In this document: piece by piece, positions 1 through 52,227 of the stretch
How the letters are laid out: the number at the start of each line of letters is the position of its first letter
Position numbering within the stretch: position 1 is the first letter of the stretch
Assembly (NCBI GenBank): GCA_963556495.2
Contig: OY747714.1
Coordinates: 51,717,041-51,781,040 of the forward strand
DNA from: Valencia hispanica
Taxonomy: Eukaryota; Chordata; Actinopteri; Cyprinodontiformes; Valenciidae
Length of the DNA: 64,000 bases
Direction: 5' to 3'
Program-made: the position numbers and the translations under genes
Notes under the pieces: generated by a model
What the model was told of the DNA's origin: nothing
The model's database searches: none
What the model saw: the letters and a program-made list of their open reading frames with translations, nothing else

Positions 1-250
1 CTCAACAGTCTGTTGATCTGAACAGGAATGCACCACACAGTGTTCAGCCATCTTGAATTAACCGCTGCAGTTTTGGTGCCTGTAGATGGGAATACCTGTC
101 CAAGATGGCGGCCGTATTTCTTCTCATCAAAGCAGCAAATGCGGCGTCTACTCATTATGTCTATGCTATCACCTCTGAGTTCCTCCTGACCTCTGACTTC
201 CTCCTGACCTCTGACCTCTGTGTCTAGACGCTGTCCTTGTCTCTCTGCAG

Positions 251-3233
251 GTGAGCCCGGTGCCGTGTCATCGCCAGGGCCGCTTCTCCTGCGGACGGGC
301 CTGTGGGCGCCCGCTGGCTTGCGGGAACCACAGCTGCAGCAGGGAGTGTCACCTGGTTACCGATGGTAACAAGGTGAGACAACCAGCTTTCTAGGTCCCG
401 GTTGTTCTGGGTAGCAAGGGTGAGAACAGTCATAAACCGGGCGAAGCCCAGATTAACCAATCCCGTCTAACCGCAGTGCGAGGCGTGTGAAGACGGCTGC
501 CATAAGCCCCGCCCCCCAGGCTGCCCACACGCGTGTCCCCGCCCCTGCCACCCCGAGGACTGCCCCCCCTGCAGCCAGATGATCCGCCAGCGCTGCCACT
601 GCAGGATCAGCACGCTCTACCTGGAGTGCACGTCGGTGTCCACCGCAGGTTTCCATGGCAACGCGTGCTTCGTTTCTGTTGGCTGAACCGATCATGTGTC
701 TCTGCAGGAAGGTGTCGTCCGCCGATGAGGAGACCAGGATCCGGCTGGGTTCCTGTGGCAACCAGTGTCCTAAAGAGGTAAACACAGCTCCCTCGGCGAG
801 GCTTCTGATTGGCTCGTTACAAACTCACCACCTTGATTGAACTAGACCAGAAGGAGGCACTTCCTGTACTAGCAGACTTTCACAATAAGAGCCTGAGAGT
901 CTTCAGCTTCCGGAGGACGAAAGTTCAGTCCTGGAGCTGCCAGAACCAGAACCTTCGGCCTGTACCGGGTTCTGTTGGTTCTGCCTCTGAATCGTCGTCT
1001 CTGATCTGTGTCTGTGTAGCTGAGCTGCGGCCATCGCTGTAAACAGGTGTGCCACCCAGGTGAGTGCGAGGAGAAGTGCCAGCAGAAGGTGAAGCTGCGG
1101 TGTCCCTGCAGGCGGATCAAGAAGGTAAACACACATCGACCTCCAGGTCCGGTTAGAACATCCTGGTTCTGGTGGGCAGAGTTTTATTAGACCTCATCAT
1201 GTGGAGCACGATTTATGCTTCATCCATCCCAGAATGATCAGCAGAGATGATTAACCTCCGTCTCTAAGGGAACCAGGCTTTAGTTACCGTGGTGTCCCTC
1301 AGGGCTGGTTCCTCAGTCCCAGTTTGTTCCCACTTTAATAACCACAGTTTTACTGGTCTCTAAAAACCCTCAGGCTAACAAAAGTATTTACCCCCCTTTA
1401 CTTTCTAACCACAAACATCTTGTTGTTAGTGGAAAGTGTTCAAACCAGATACCCTGAAACCCAGTAACACCAGCTGCCCCCAGAGGTTACCTGACCTAGT
1501 CCGGCTGTGATCAGTGGTTCCTCAGAGAACATCATAGAACATGAGGTTAATCGATCTGCTGAGCTTCAGTCCGCTTCATGATTGGAAGAAAACATCATGT
1601 GACCTTCTGCTGTCTGTAGAGCTATTGTTGTTGTCGTCTGTTCAGGAGGTGGTGTGTTCTCTGGCGACTCAGAGCGTCCTGGAGTGTGACCAAGTCTGCA
1701 GAGACCAGCAGACGAAGCTCTGCCAGGTACACACACCTGTAGACACAGACCTGTAGACACACACACACACCTGTAGACACACACAACTGTTCTCACCTGT
1801 AGACACACACACACCTGTAGACACACACAACTGTTCTCACCTGTAGACACACACCTGTAGACACACCTATACACACACCTGTAGACACACACAACTGTTC
1901 TCACCTGTAGACACACACACACCTGTAGACACACACAACTGTTCTCACCTGTAGACACACACACACCTGTAGACACACACACACCTATAGACACACACCT
2001 GTAGACACACCTATACTCACACACACCTGTAGACACACACAACTGTTCTCACCTGTAAACACACACACCTGTTCTCACCTGTAGACACACACACCTGTTC
2101 TCACCTGTAGACACACACACCTGTAGACACACAGACACCTGTACACACACAGACACACCTGCACTCACACACCTGTACACACACACACACCTGCACTCAC
2201 ACACCTGTACACACACACACACCTGTACACACACAGACACACCTGCACTCACACACCTGTACACACACACACACTTGTACTCACACACCTGCACTCACAC
2301 ACCTGTACACACACACACACACACACCTGTACACACACACACACACATGTACACACACACCTGTACACACACACACACACACCTGTACACACACACACAC
2401 ACTTGTACTCACACACCTGCACTCACACACCTGTACACACACACAGACACAAACCTGTACACACACACACACACTTGTACTCACACACCTGCACTCACAC
2501 ACCTGTACACACACACACACACAAACCTGTACACACACACACACACACCTGTACTCACACACCTGTACACACACACACACACACACACACCAGTACTCAC
2601 ACACCTGTACACACACACACACACCTGTACTCACACACCTGTACACACACACACACCTGTACTCACACACCTGTACACACACACACACACCTGTACTCAC
2701 ACACCTGTACACACACACACACCTGTACTCGCACACCAGTACTCACACACCTGTACACACACACACACCTGTACTCACACACCTGTACACACAGACACAC
2801 CTGTACTCGCACACCTGTACTCACACACCTGTCTGTGTTGCAGATGAAGGAGGCGGAGCAGAAAGCCGCCCTTGAGGAGGAGCAGAAGAAGCTTCAGGTG
2901 AGTCTGGAGGACCTTCAGCTTCTTCTTCAGGTTTTCTCTCCTGGACCCTGGGATGATCCCAGACCGGTTCTGGTCCAGCGAACGGGTCCGGGTCAGAGGT
3001 TCTGGTTCCGTCAGTAACGGCTGGTTCTCCACCCTCAGGAGGAGCTGGAGGCGTTCGAGAAGCGGCAGCAGAGAGGAGGCCGCAGGGGGAAGAGGCGTGG
3101 CAGGAAGGAGGAGGTGGAGGACGAGCAGGAGAGGGCCAGGAGGTGGTGGAGGAGGTGCGCCGCCTTCATCCTGGTTCCACTAGGTGGAGCTCTGCTGTCT
3201 GCTGCTGCTTTCTACCTGCTGAGCGAGGACTGA
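251..3233 (+). CDS. nfxl1: NFXL1, C-terminal part (7 last exons; 5' part lies outside the window)
   Basis: Exons 251-373, 477-631, 708-777, 1020-1124, 1646-1726, 2844-2897 and 3039-3233 (TGA 3231-3233) join in phase to about 260 residues. The first four are NF-X1-type zinc-finger sequence: Cys/His pairs such as [12 protein letters not shown], then [13 protein letters not shown], then [14 protein letters not shown] followed by [14 protein letters not shown], which is near-identical to vertebrate NFXL1 as I recall it. Then follow an acidic/basic helical stretch ([18 protein letters not shown]), a highly basic Arg/Lys segment, a ~20-residue hydrophobic segment ([20 protein letters not shown]) and the end LLSED, so the tail looks membrane-anchored as in mammalian NFXL1. 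NF-X1-family proteins carry an N-terminal RING-type finger, which would be upstream of base 1. The donor after exon 2 (GTCGGT) is weak but is the only one keeping the frame. corin follows in the same orientation, as in human. Confidence 0.93.
1125..1645 (+). other. nfxl1 intron, no feature seen
   Basis: Ordinary intronic sequence between the RCPCRRIKK exon and the EVVCSLATQ exon. It has a GT start and TTCAG end and no repeat or coding signal that I recognise. Confidence 0.7.
1727..2843. repeat. CA-rich minisatellite filling an nfxl1 intron
   Basis: The intron between the fifth and sixth visible nfxl1 exons consists almost wholly of (AC)n blocks punctuated by CCTGTA or CTGTACTC, with a second unit containing ACAACTGTTCTCACC in the first 350 bases. 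It begins inside the donor itself (CAG|GTACACACACCTG) and ends about 10 bases before the acceptor (CTGTGTTGCAG). Long open frames on both strands here are repeat artefacts. Confidence 0.92.
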
Positions 3234-3560
3234 AGGGTCAGAGGTCACCAGGAAGCTTTGGTGCTGCAGAACCTCAGAGATAAAACTGTTGGTTTCTTCT
3301 TTGTTTTCTATAAAATGTTGATGATCTGTTCAGATCCTCCATCGGCTCGTGTTTCTTCTTCTTCTGTTAAATTTTAGACTTTTTCTTTGATTAAACTGAG
3401 GATCTTCTGTTGTCCCAGAGACGCTGAAATGGTACATTTGTGTTTACAAACTTTAGTCCAACGGACCAATCAGAGCCTGATGTTTCTCTATTGCTGTAAA
3501 ATCTTGTTCTTTCCTGATTTTTTTGAGAAATAAACCTTCCAACCGTTCAGACTGTTTGAC
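3234..3560 (+). other. nfxl1: nfxl1 3' UTR with poly(A) signal
   Basis: Sequence after the TGA codon. A canonical AATAAA lies at 3529-3534, about 300 bases after the stop, followed by a TG-rich stretch (GACTGTTTGACC). This is the likely end of the nfxl1 transcript. Confidence 0.7.
3529..3534 (+). promoter_or_regulatory. nfxl1: Polyadenylation signal AATAAA of nfxl1
   Basis: Exact AATAAA, the first canonical hexamer after the stop at 3231-3233, in an A/T-rich 3' UTR. Confidence 0.65.
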
Positions 3561-3709
3561 CTCAGTGACCTCCCTCTGACCCCAATGACCCCGCTAAGTT
3601 CAAATCATCAGCCAGCAGGGGGCGACTCACCGTCGGCCAGTAGGGGGGGGGGGGGCGACTCTCGCTGCTTCTCATGAGTTTCAGTATAAATGTTTATCTG
3701 ATGTTCAAC

Positions 3710-3930
3710 AGGTTGGACAACAGAGGTTTTGAAGAACTTCTAGTTTCCAGGTTGGACAACAGAGGTTCTAGAGAACTTCTGGTCTCCAGGTTGGACCCGA
3801 GGTTCTAGAGAACTTCTGGTCTCCAGGTTGGACCCGAGGTTCTAGAGAACTTCTGGTCTCCAACCTGGAGACCAGAGGTTCTGAAGAACTTCTGGTCTCC
3901 AGGTTGGACCTGAGGTTCTTCAGAACCTCC
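3710..3930. repeat. Short minisatellite with an inverted unit
   Basis: Four to five units containing GGTTGGAC, GAGGTTCT and GAGAACTTCTGGTCTCCA. One junction is inverted, giving a near-perfect hairpin at 3848-3882 (16-base arms, one mismatch, loop ACC). Confidence 0.8.
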
Positions 3931-4510
3931 CGTCACTTCAGTCGATCCGTTGAAGTTAGAAGTTCCTGCAATCATCCGGATGAACTGAGGAACGATTGAT
4001 TCTATTGGAGCTTCTTGTTTATACAGAAGATGAAGGAAGCAGAACTTTACGGTTCTACCGGGTCCAAACTGTCTGTGTGTGTCGGCCCGCCTCCAGTTCT
4101 TCTGCTGCGTTATTTAAGCCGTTACCTAATATGTTTGATGATTGATGAAGTTGATGAGGAAGACCTTCCTCGTCACGTTCTCCACAGCAGGAGGAGCTAA
4201 ACGTCTCCAGAGGTTCTGAGCTCTGGTCGGGTCGCTACGCCGTCTCTAGAACCTGTGGTTCTGGACTCTACGATCCATCCCAGAACCATGATCAGTCTAG
4301 CACAATGAACGGTTCCCTCAGGGCGGTCCACTCTCTACCCTGGTGCAGACGTACGGCAGAACTCCTGGTACCGGCTTCACCGACGGGCAGAACCTAACAT
4401 CAGCTGGACTGACTGGGAATGTTGGGAGAGAACAAGGTCCGTTTAACCACAGACTGGTTCTACTGGTTCTACCAGATCAACGTCGTATAGAAGATTCTAG
4501 AGATCGGACC
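3931..4510. other. Intergenic, no gene seen
   Basis: Sequence between nfxl1 and corin with scattered 'ggttct' and 'agaacc' motifs. No splice-flanked coding segment was recognised; the short open frame at 4015-4200 has no recognisable product. Confidence 0.6.
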
Positions 4511-4793
4511 TAAAGCCCAGTTTATGCTTCTCTGTCTGCGGAGACACGCAGCGCCATCATCCGTCAACCAGAGACGTCACTGCAGTGGTAGGCAGACCCG
4601 CCAGAAAAGGTCTGCGCCCCCTGCTGTCCTGGAGGGGAACTGCTTTGCTACACTGTCTAGTGTAACGTCTAGTTCATACGTCTCCATCAGCAGGTTTGCA
4701 CCAACGCGTATGAACCACTCCGTCCGTCGTTGCGTGATTGACGGGGAGCCTTTGTGTTGACGGACGATGATGAGAAACATAAACTAGGCTTTA
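4511..4793. mobile_element. MITE-like DNA transposon with ~22-bp terminal inverted repeats
   Basis: The left end TAAAGCCCAGTTTATGCTTC is the inverted complement of the right end (4772-4793, ...CATAAACTAGGCTTTA) with two mismatches over 22 bases. Further in, CATCATCCGTCAA near the left pairs with TTGACGGACGATGATG near the right. Both ends sit on TA, compatible with a TA target duplication. No transposase is present, so it is non-autonomous. Confidence 0.7.
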
Positions 4794-5625
4794 GTCTAAA
4801 TGTTAGAATAAACTGATGTGATTCTGACTGTGCTAGACCTAGATCCAGAACTAAACAGAATAGATCCAGAGACTCAAATATTAACCAGATTTCCAACCAG
4901 AACCTGGACTGGACTCTAGATTCTGACTCAGTCTGGACTGAATGACCCGGAAACAAATTAATTTCTTCACTTTAGAACTTAATCCAGAAGATAATCCAGG
5001 TTTATTCCACATGAGAGGGAAGATCTTGGAGCAGACATGCGTTCTGATCCAGATCCAGAGTCATAGAGTCGATCCAGATCTGAGTCTGTCTTAAATCTGG
5101 ACCAGAACTCTGGTCCTTAATCCAGACCCAAATGTAAGCGTTAAACTGAAATAAATTCAAGACTGAGTCCAGGTCTAAACTTGTTTCCGCTCCAATTTGC
5201 TTTAATCCAGACTCGGGTTTAGATTCAGGTTCTGATGTTAATCCATACCAGAACCAGAACTTTAATCCAGAACACCGTCCTGCCTGAGACCAGATCTAAA
5301 TCAGTCCTGAAGCTGGAGGAACCAGCTAGTATCACAGAACCGGATTTAAACCCCAGTTTACATTTTAATCTGGTTCCACATCTGAACCCAGACCTCAGTC
5401 TTTAACCGAGTCAGAACAGAACCCAGGTCAGAAACCAGTAGAACCTGAAGCCGGACCTCTGGGTTCTGGACCTCTGGGTTCTGGACCTGTACCCTGTGAC
5501 TCCTCCAGAACCTCTGAGGTCCAGATGAGGCTGATCGGGTCGGGTCATGTGTTGGAGGGACGAGGCTGCAGTCCCCGCTCTGACTCTAATCTGCTCACGT
5601 GCCGACGACGTGGTGAAGGAGAGAG
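4794..5625. other. Intergenic, degenerate 'ccagaacc/atccaga' repeats
   Basis: About 800 bases of low-complexity sequence built from loose copies of 'aatccaga' and 'ccagaacc'. It looks like an old, decayed minisatellite. No gene seen. Confidence 0.55.
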
Positions 5626-7168
5626 AGTGTGTGTGTGTGTGTGTGTGGGGGCGGAGCCTGTCCTGCTCCTCCCTTAGTTACCCCAGCAGCGTCGCTCTGA
5701 TGGTGTGTGTGTGTGTAAGGGGGCGGAGCCTGTCCTGCTCCTCCCTTAGTTACCCCAGCAGCGTCGCTCTGATGGTGTGTGTGTGTAAGGGGGCGGAGCC
5801 TGTCCTGCTCCTCCCTTAGTTACCCCAGCAGCGTCGCTCTGATGGTGTGTGTAAGGGGGCGGAGCCTGTTCCGCTCCTCTCCCTTAGTTACCCCAGCAGC
5901 GTCGCTCTGATGGTGTGTGTGTGTAAGGGGGAGGGTTACCCCAGCAGCGTCGCTCTGATGGTGTGTGTAAGGGGGCGGAGCCTGTCCCGCTCCTCTCCCT
6001 TAGTTACCCCAGCAGCGTCGCTCTGATGGTGTGTGTGTGTAAGGGGGCGGAGCCTGTCCTGCTCCTCTCCCTTAGTTACCCCAGCAGCGTCGCTCTGATG
6101 GTGTGTGTGTGTAAGGGGGCGGAGCCTGTCCTGCTCCTCTCCCTTAGTTACCCCAGCAGCGTCGCTCTGATGGTGTGTGTGTAAGGGGGCGGAGCCTGTC
6201 CTGCTCCTCTCCCTTAGTTACCCCAGCAGCGTCGCTCTGATGGTGTGTGTGTGAGGGGGCGGAGCCTGTCCCGCTCCTCTCCCTTAGTTACCCCAGCAGC
6301 GTCGCTCTGATGGTGTGTGTGTGTAAGGGGGCGGAGCCTGTCCCGCTCCTCTCCTTTAGTTACCCCAGCAGCGTCGCTCTGATGTGTGTGTGTGAGGGGG
6401 CGGAGCCTGTCCTGCTCCTCTCCCTTAGTTACCCCAGCAGCGTCGCTCTGATGGTGTGTGTGTGAGGGGGCGGAGCCTGTCCTGCTCCTCTCCCTTAGTT
6501 ACCCCAGCAGCGTCGCTCTGATGGTGTGTGTGTGAGGGGGCGGAGCCTGTCCTGCTCCTCTCCCTTAGTTACCCCAGCAGCGTCGCTCTGATGGTGTGTG
6601 TGTGAGGGGGCGGAGCCTGTCCCGCTCCTCTCCCTTAGTTACCCCAGCAGCGTCGCTCTGATGGTGTGTGTGTGTAAGGGGGCGGAGCCTGTCCTGCTCC
6701 TCTCCCTTAGTTACCCCAGCAGCGTCGCTCTGATGGTGTGTGTGTGTGAGGGGGCGGAGCCTGTCCTGCTCCTCTCCCTTAGTTACCCCAGCAGCGTCGC
6801 TCTGATGGTGTGTGTGTGTAAGGGGGCGGAGCCTGTCCTGCTCCTCTCCCTTAGTTACCCCAGCAGCGTCGCTCTGATGGTGTGTGTGTGAGGGGGCGGA
6901 GCCTGTCCCGCTCCTCTCCCTTAGTTACCCCAGCAGCGTCGCTCTGATGGTGTGTGTGTGTAAGGGGGCGGAGCCTGTCCCGCTCCTCTCCCTTAGTTAC
7001 CCCAGCAGCGTCGCTCTGATGGTGTGTGTGTGTGAGGGGGCGGAGCCTGTCCCGCTCCTCTCCCTTAGTTACCCCAGCAGCGTCGCTCTGATGGTGTGTG
7101 TGTGTAAGGGGGCGGAGCCTGTCCTGCTTCTCTCCCTTAGTTACCCCAGCAGCGTCGCTCTGATGGTC
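5626..7168. repeat. ~70-bp GC-box minisatellite, about 22 copies
   Basis: Each unit has a (GT)n block of variable length, AAGGGGGCGGAGCCTGTCC, CTGCTCCTCTCCCTTAGTTA and CCCCAGCAGCGTCGCTCTGA. One copy near 5930 lacks the GC box. Most units are 69-73 bases, the length varying through the GT block. GGGGCGGAGC is a GC-box/KLF-type motif, so the array offers about 21 of them. Open frames repeating SYPSSVALMVCVCKGAEPV are by-products of the repeat. Confidence 0.93.
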
Positions 7169-7193
7169 TCAGGCTCCTCAGCAGCAGCAGCTC

Positions 7194-7253
7194 ATGTTTG
7201 CCGCTCAGACCTTCCTGGGTGTCACCTTCAGCGGAGCGCCGGCTGCAGACGTG
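7194..7253 (+). CDS. corin: Candidate alternative first exon of corin
   Basis: Directly after the GC-box array, ATG at 7194 opens 20 codons (MFAAQTFLGVTFSGAPAADV) ending at a strong donor, GTG|GTGAGTCTC. The end is phase 0. A good acceptor, CTGTCCCTCCAG at 9254-9265, would add NPSGPA in phase before the methionine at 9284, lengthening the cytoplasmic tail by 26 residues. Mammalian corin is known to have alternative first exons giving different cytoplasmic tails, so this fits, but there is no transcript evidence here. It could be a chance open stretch. Confidence 0.3.
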
Positions 7254-8020
7254 GTGAGTCTCTCTCTCTCTCCGTCTGTCTGTGTCTGTTAGTGTCTCTC
7301 TACCTGTCCTCTCTGTGTCTCCTTGTCTCTGTCCTCTGTCTCTGTTTCAGCATCACAGCATTTTCTCCTGTTATTCAGACTTTAGGGGAGAAAACAGAAT
7401 AAATCTATAAATGTTCCACATGTTATATTATTCCTTTTTAATCTAAAGCAAAACTTAAATACATCTGGATAACAATGTTTATCTATCATAGTGAAAAAAC
7501 ACTTTATTTCTTCTTCTTCTGTGGTTTTCTGCCTATTATGATCTGCTATTATGCAGCTGTTTCCATGGGAAGTTAGAGATAATCTTCATGTTTTAATCTA
7601 CAAACATTTAACTTGAAGTGGCTCCAGCTACATTTCTTCTCTAATCGATTTAGGAGCTGAAGCGTCATCCCCGACCAAACCCATAATATTTATAAAACAA
7701 CAATAATCAGCCGTCGCTCTTATTCCCCAGCTAACTTTTCTTTTTCTCACTGCGCCTCAACGATTAAATCCTTTAAAACCTGGAAATAAGCAGATTTACT
7801 CCAGCAGCTCTGGAGGTCTGTGAGAAACAGATTTTACTGTCTGGAGTTTATTGTAATATGAGCAGTTCAGAGAAAACATCCGTCGCTTTAATGATTTACT
7901 ATTATTTACCTCAGATTCTATATTATGTTCAGTCTCACTACAGTTTCTATTGAATATATTGTCTATATTATAAAATTTCCTCAAGTTACCATTTGGTTGA
8001 CCAAAATACACTAAAACCAC
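7254..8020. other. Intergenic, CT-rich then ordinary AT-rich sequence
   Basis: A (CT/TCTG)-rich stretch at 7260-7345, then AT-rich sequence. I see no gene or recognisable element. Confidence 0.55.
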
Positions 8021-8022
8021 CC

Positions 8023-8025
8023 TGA

Positions 8026-8083
<58 letters not shown>

Positions 8084-8400
8084 TAATATATTTGGTATAG
8101 TATATTAGTATATTATTAGTATATTGTAGTATATAATTAGTAATTTATTATTAATGATTAATATATTTAGTATAGTATATTAGTATATTATTAGTATATT
8201 GTAGTATATAATTAGTATATTAGTATTATTATTATTAATAATGATTAATATATTTAGTATAGTATATTAGTATATAATTAGTATATTGTAGTATATATTT
8301 AGTATATTAGTATTATTATTAATAATGATTAATATATTTAGTATAGTATATTAGTATATAATTAGTATATTGTAGTATATAAAAATAATATATTAATTAT
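8023..8400. repeat. (ATT)n microsatellite and AT minisatellite
   Basis: 8023-8081 is (TTA)n. From 8081 to about 8400 several copies of a 55-90-base AT unit (TTTAGTATAGTATATTAG, ATTGTAGTATATA) follow in tandem. Confidence 0.85.
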
Positions 8401-8940
8401 TATTATTAATACATATTAGTCCAGAATAATCTCTTGTTCTCATTTAGACTGTTGGTCCAGGTGGATTTGAAACTTTCTATTAATGAAATAAATCAAAAAG
8501 TGAATAATTAACTGTATTTTCACGCTTTAATAAACCAAAAACACTGAAATAATTTTTCCTCTCTCAGTTGTGACTTCATGCTGAAAACAAACACCTGAAA
8601 ATACAGTTTATTATGGTGTAAAAAAGCTAATAGAAAAGGAATAAAAATCACCATAGTTACATTGACCTTCCTCCAGGTTTAACAGTGAAGACGATTAAAC
8701 ATAAATCTCTAAATGTGATTGATGTTCTACATGTTATATTTCTGTGACGAGTTGATTAAAGAAACATGAGTGAAAACAAGCAGCAGCTTTAGACTGATGA
8801 TGATGATGATGATGATGAAGAGGAGGAGGAGGAGCTTCATCAGATCAGGTGACGTTAGGATCTGACTGCGGCTCTGATAAATGACCTGTTATGAAATGTA
8901 ATATCTGTAATATCTGATCTAACCAATCCTGTGAATCAGA
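8401..8940. other. Distal corin upstream region
   Basis: No gene seen. It holds a (GAT)n/(GAG)n tract at 8797-8834 and a TGATAA (GATA-type) motif at 8875-8880. Mammalian corin promoters are reported to use GATA sites, so this single match may be relevant, though such a motif is common by chance. Confidence 0.4.
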
Positions 8941-9020
8941 GCAGTGGGCGGAGCCACATAGCAGTGGGCGGAGCCACATAGCAGTGGGCGGGGTCGCATA
9001 GCAGTGGGCGGGGCCACACA
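8941..9020 (+). promoter_or_regulatory. corin: Four tandem 20-bp GC-box repeats upstream of corin
   Basis: Four consecutive copies of GCAGTGGGCGGAGCCACATA; the last two are changed to GGGCGGGGTC and GGGCGGGGCC. Each holds a GGGCGG core as bound by Sp1/KLF factors. They end 180 bases before the TATA box, a position fitting proximal promoter elements. Confidence 0.55.
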
Positions 9021-9199
9021 GAGCCTCCAGGGAGTCAATAACTCAAAGTTTATGGAGCAGAGGAGGATCAGAGGGGATCAGCTGGATGGATATGGGGGGG
9101 GGGTCCTCATCATGTCACTTTAAAAATAACTTCTAGTCCAACGGAAACTCTGAGAGGGCAGATACCCCCCTGCCCCCCCATCCTGCCCCCACCAGGCAG

Positions 9200-9208
9200 T
9201 ATAAATAG
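9200..9208 (+). promoter_or_regulatory. corin: TATA box of corin
   Basis: TATAAATAG, a near-consensus TATA box, 76 bases before the ATG at 9284. Transcription would start near 9230, giving a short 5' UTR. The setting is C- and G-rich. Confidence 0.55.
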
Positions 9209-9283
9209 ACCGGGTGTGATGGGGGGGGGGTAGTTAGTGACCCAGATGTCCTGCTGTCCCTCCAGAACCCGAGTGGACCGGCC

Positions 9284-50206
<40,923 letters not shown>

Positions 50207-50540
50207 CGCGCCCCCTGCAGGTCGTTCCAGGGGGAGGCGATGTCACCGTTGGCTGAAGATGGCCTTGTGACGGGGCCTGGTGTAGGAGCAGAGGGTCACC
50301 ATGAGGGGGCAGAGGAGAGACTGAACCCCGTTCTTCTTTATCAGCCAGCAGCAGCAGCAGCATGTGGGCCCCAGATGGGTTAGCTCAGGCTGGGTGGGTT
50401 CTGAGAGGGTCTGGGCCCCAGCTGGGTTCTGCACATGTAACCAGACTGACGGAACCAGATGGGGTCCCAACAACCTCAGTTCAAATTGAGCCGAAACATC
50501 CAGGGCTCTCATGGGTCCCAGTCTTTGATTAAAGATGTCC
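50207..50540 (+). other. corin: corin 3' UTR with candidate ATTAAA signal
   Basis: Sequence after the stop codon. The variant signal ATTAAA at 50528-50533 is a candidate polyadenylation signal about 320 bases downstream; the true end could be further along. Confidence 0.4.
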
Positions 50541-52227
50541 TGCATCAAACCACAACAGGAAGCTAACCTGGGGCCATAACGTACCTCCAGACGGTCCCGT
50601 CTGGGGCCCGTTTTCAGCCCAGCTCCAACCCATAGGGGCCCCATAAGTAACTGTTGGCTGAGAACGAAGACAAACACATTTCCTCTGTTATACTGAAAGT
50701 CTTCTATTTTCCAGATTAAGAGTGATTTTCTAAATCAGAGCTAAAGTGTTTCAGCCATGTTAATGTCCTGAATATTATTATAATTTTTTAATGAAATATA
50801 TATTGTTAGTTGTATTTGTTGAAGTATTAGACAAAAATGGTCACAGCTGATCCTGAAACATCTTGTTTCTTGTTTTAAGATCTGCTGCCTGCTACAAAGA
50901 GAACCATAAGCATTCTGAAAACTAAAATTCAACACCATCAAAACCAAAATCAATTCTTTTTATCAATTTATTCTAGTTCAAACTCAAACATTAAGTTTTC
51001 TGTGTGAAAAAATATTCCATCTAAACTCTCTAACAGGAATATTAACCAGAATTAGATTATATATTTATGTTGAATCTAAAACCGTTCATCCCGAACAAAA
51101 TCCAGTAACTTCCTACATTTAAATAACTTTACAGTCTTATAGTCTTTACATGTAAAACACAGTTATAAAATAATTAGCTTTAACTTAATAACAGAACACG
51201 TTATTTACTGATTTTCTATATAAAGGTTCAATTTATCAAAGCATCAGTGAATCGCTCCCATTCAAACAAGCTGAGGACTCAACTTCCCACAATGCTTCAC
51301 TCTATAGTGCCTGTACTCAGTTAAAACCGGCCTGTTAGCTGTGAACTGTGTGGTCGGGGTGAGGAAGAGGAGTTTTCTATTAGCAAACTAAATGCTTATT
51401 AAGACGACTTTATGCTCACAGCTGGTTGTGTTTGATTCATAAAGACAAAACAAAATAAAAAATCCAGTTTGTAATCTACAAATCCTGACAAAAACTGACT
51501 TAAATTTTTTTAAATAAAACAGACATGCGGAAAGTTTAATATAAAAAAATGCGGTGAACATTTAAACCCTGTTACAGACTCACATGTTGGTTTGATAAAA
51601 CTGGTTAATGTCTTTGTCTAAAATCTATGTTTTGCTATATAATTAAGAGCAAAAAGACATTTAAACCGCTGCTAATCAGCAACTATCGTAGAATATTGTA
51701 CATATATACGGAACAAAATGTAAACAAATCTCAACCGTAAATTAGCTACTTATGTAAACTTAACAGCAAAATGATATGTTTCTGTATTTCATGCATAAAT
51801 GTATTAATTGATCCATCTGAGTCACTAACATGAACATCAGCACTGTTTAGCTAGCTATGATGTGAAGCACAAATGTAGCACACCGACGGCGTAGTCCATG
51901 TTTTTATGTGTGACGGAGGTTAGCTCCGCTAGCGCTAGCTGTGTTGTTGTCGCTCTCTTGAGACCAGCAGAGCTTAATTCTAGTCCATGTGTCTTAGCTA
52001 AAACTTTAACATGTTCACAATCACACAATAAATAAACAGAAATTCATGTTTTATCACGTCCATATTTGGATACAAACTCATCAGAGAGGAGAAACCGTTA
52101 GCATTTAACGCTAGCTAGCTTCAGGCTAATGATTTGTTGAATGACACAAGCTCATCTTTAAATGTTTTTAAAGTTGAATGAAGTTTTAATAACTTAAAAC
52201 AGCACAGTTTACCTATTATTTCTGGCA
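50541..52227. other. Downstream of corin, AT-rich, no gene seen
   Basis: About 1.7 kb of AT-rich sequence without recognised coding segments. In human the next gene after CORIN is ATP10D, in convergent orientation; I see no trace of it here. Confidence 0.5.
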
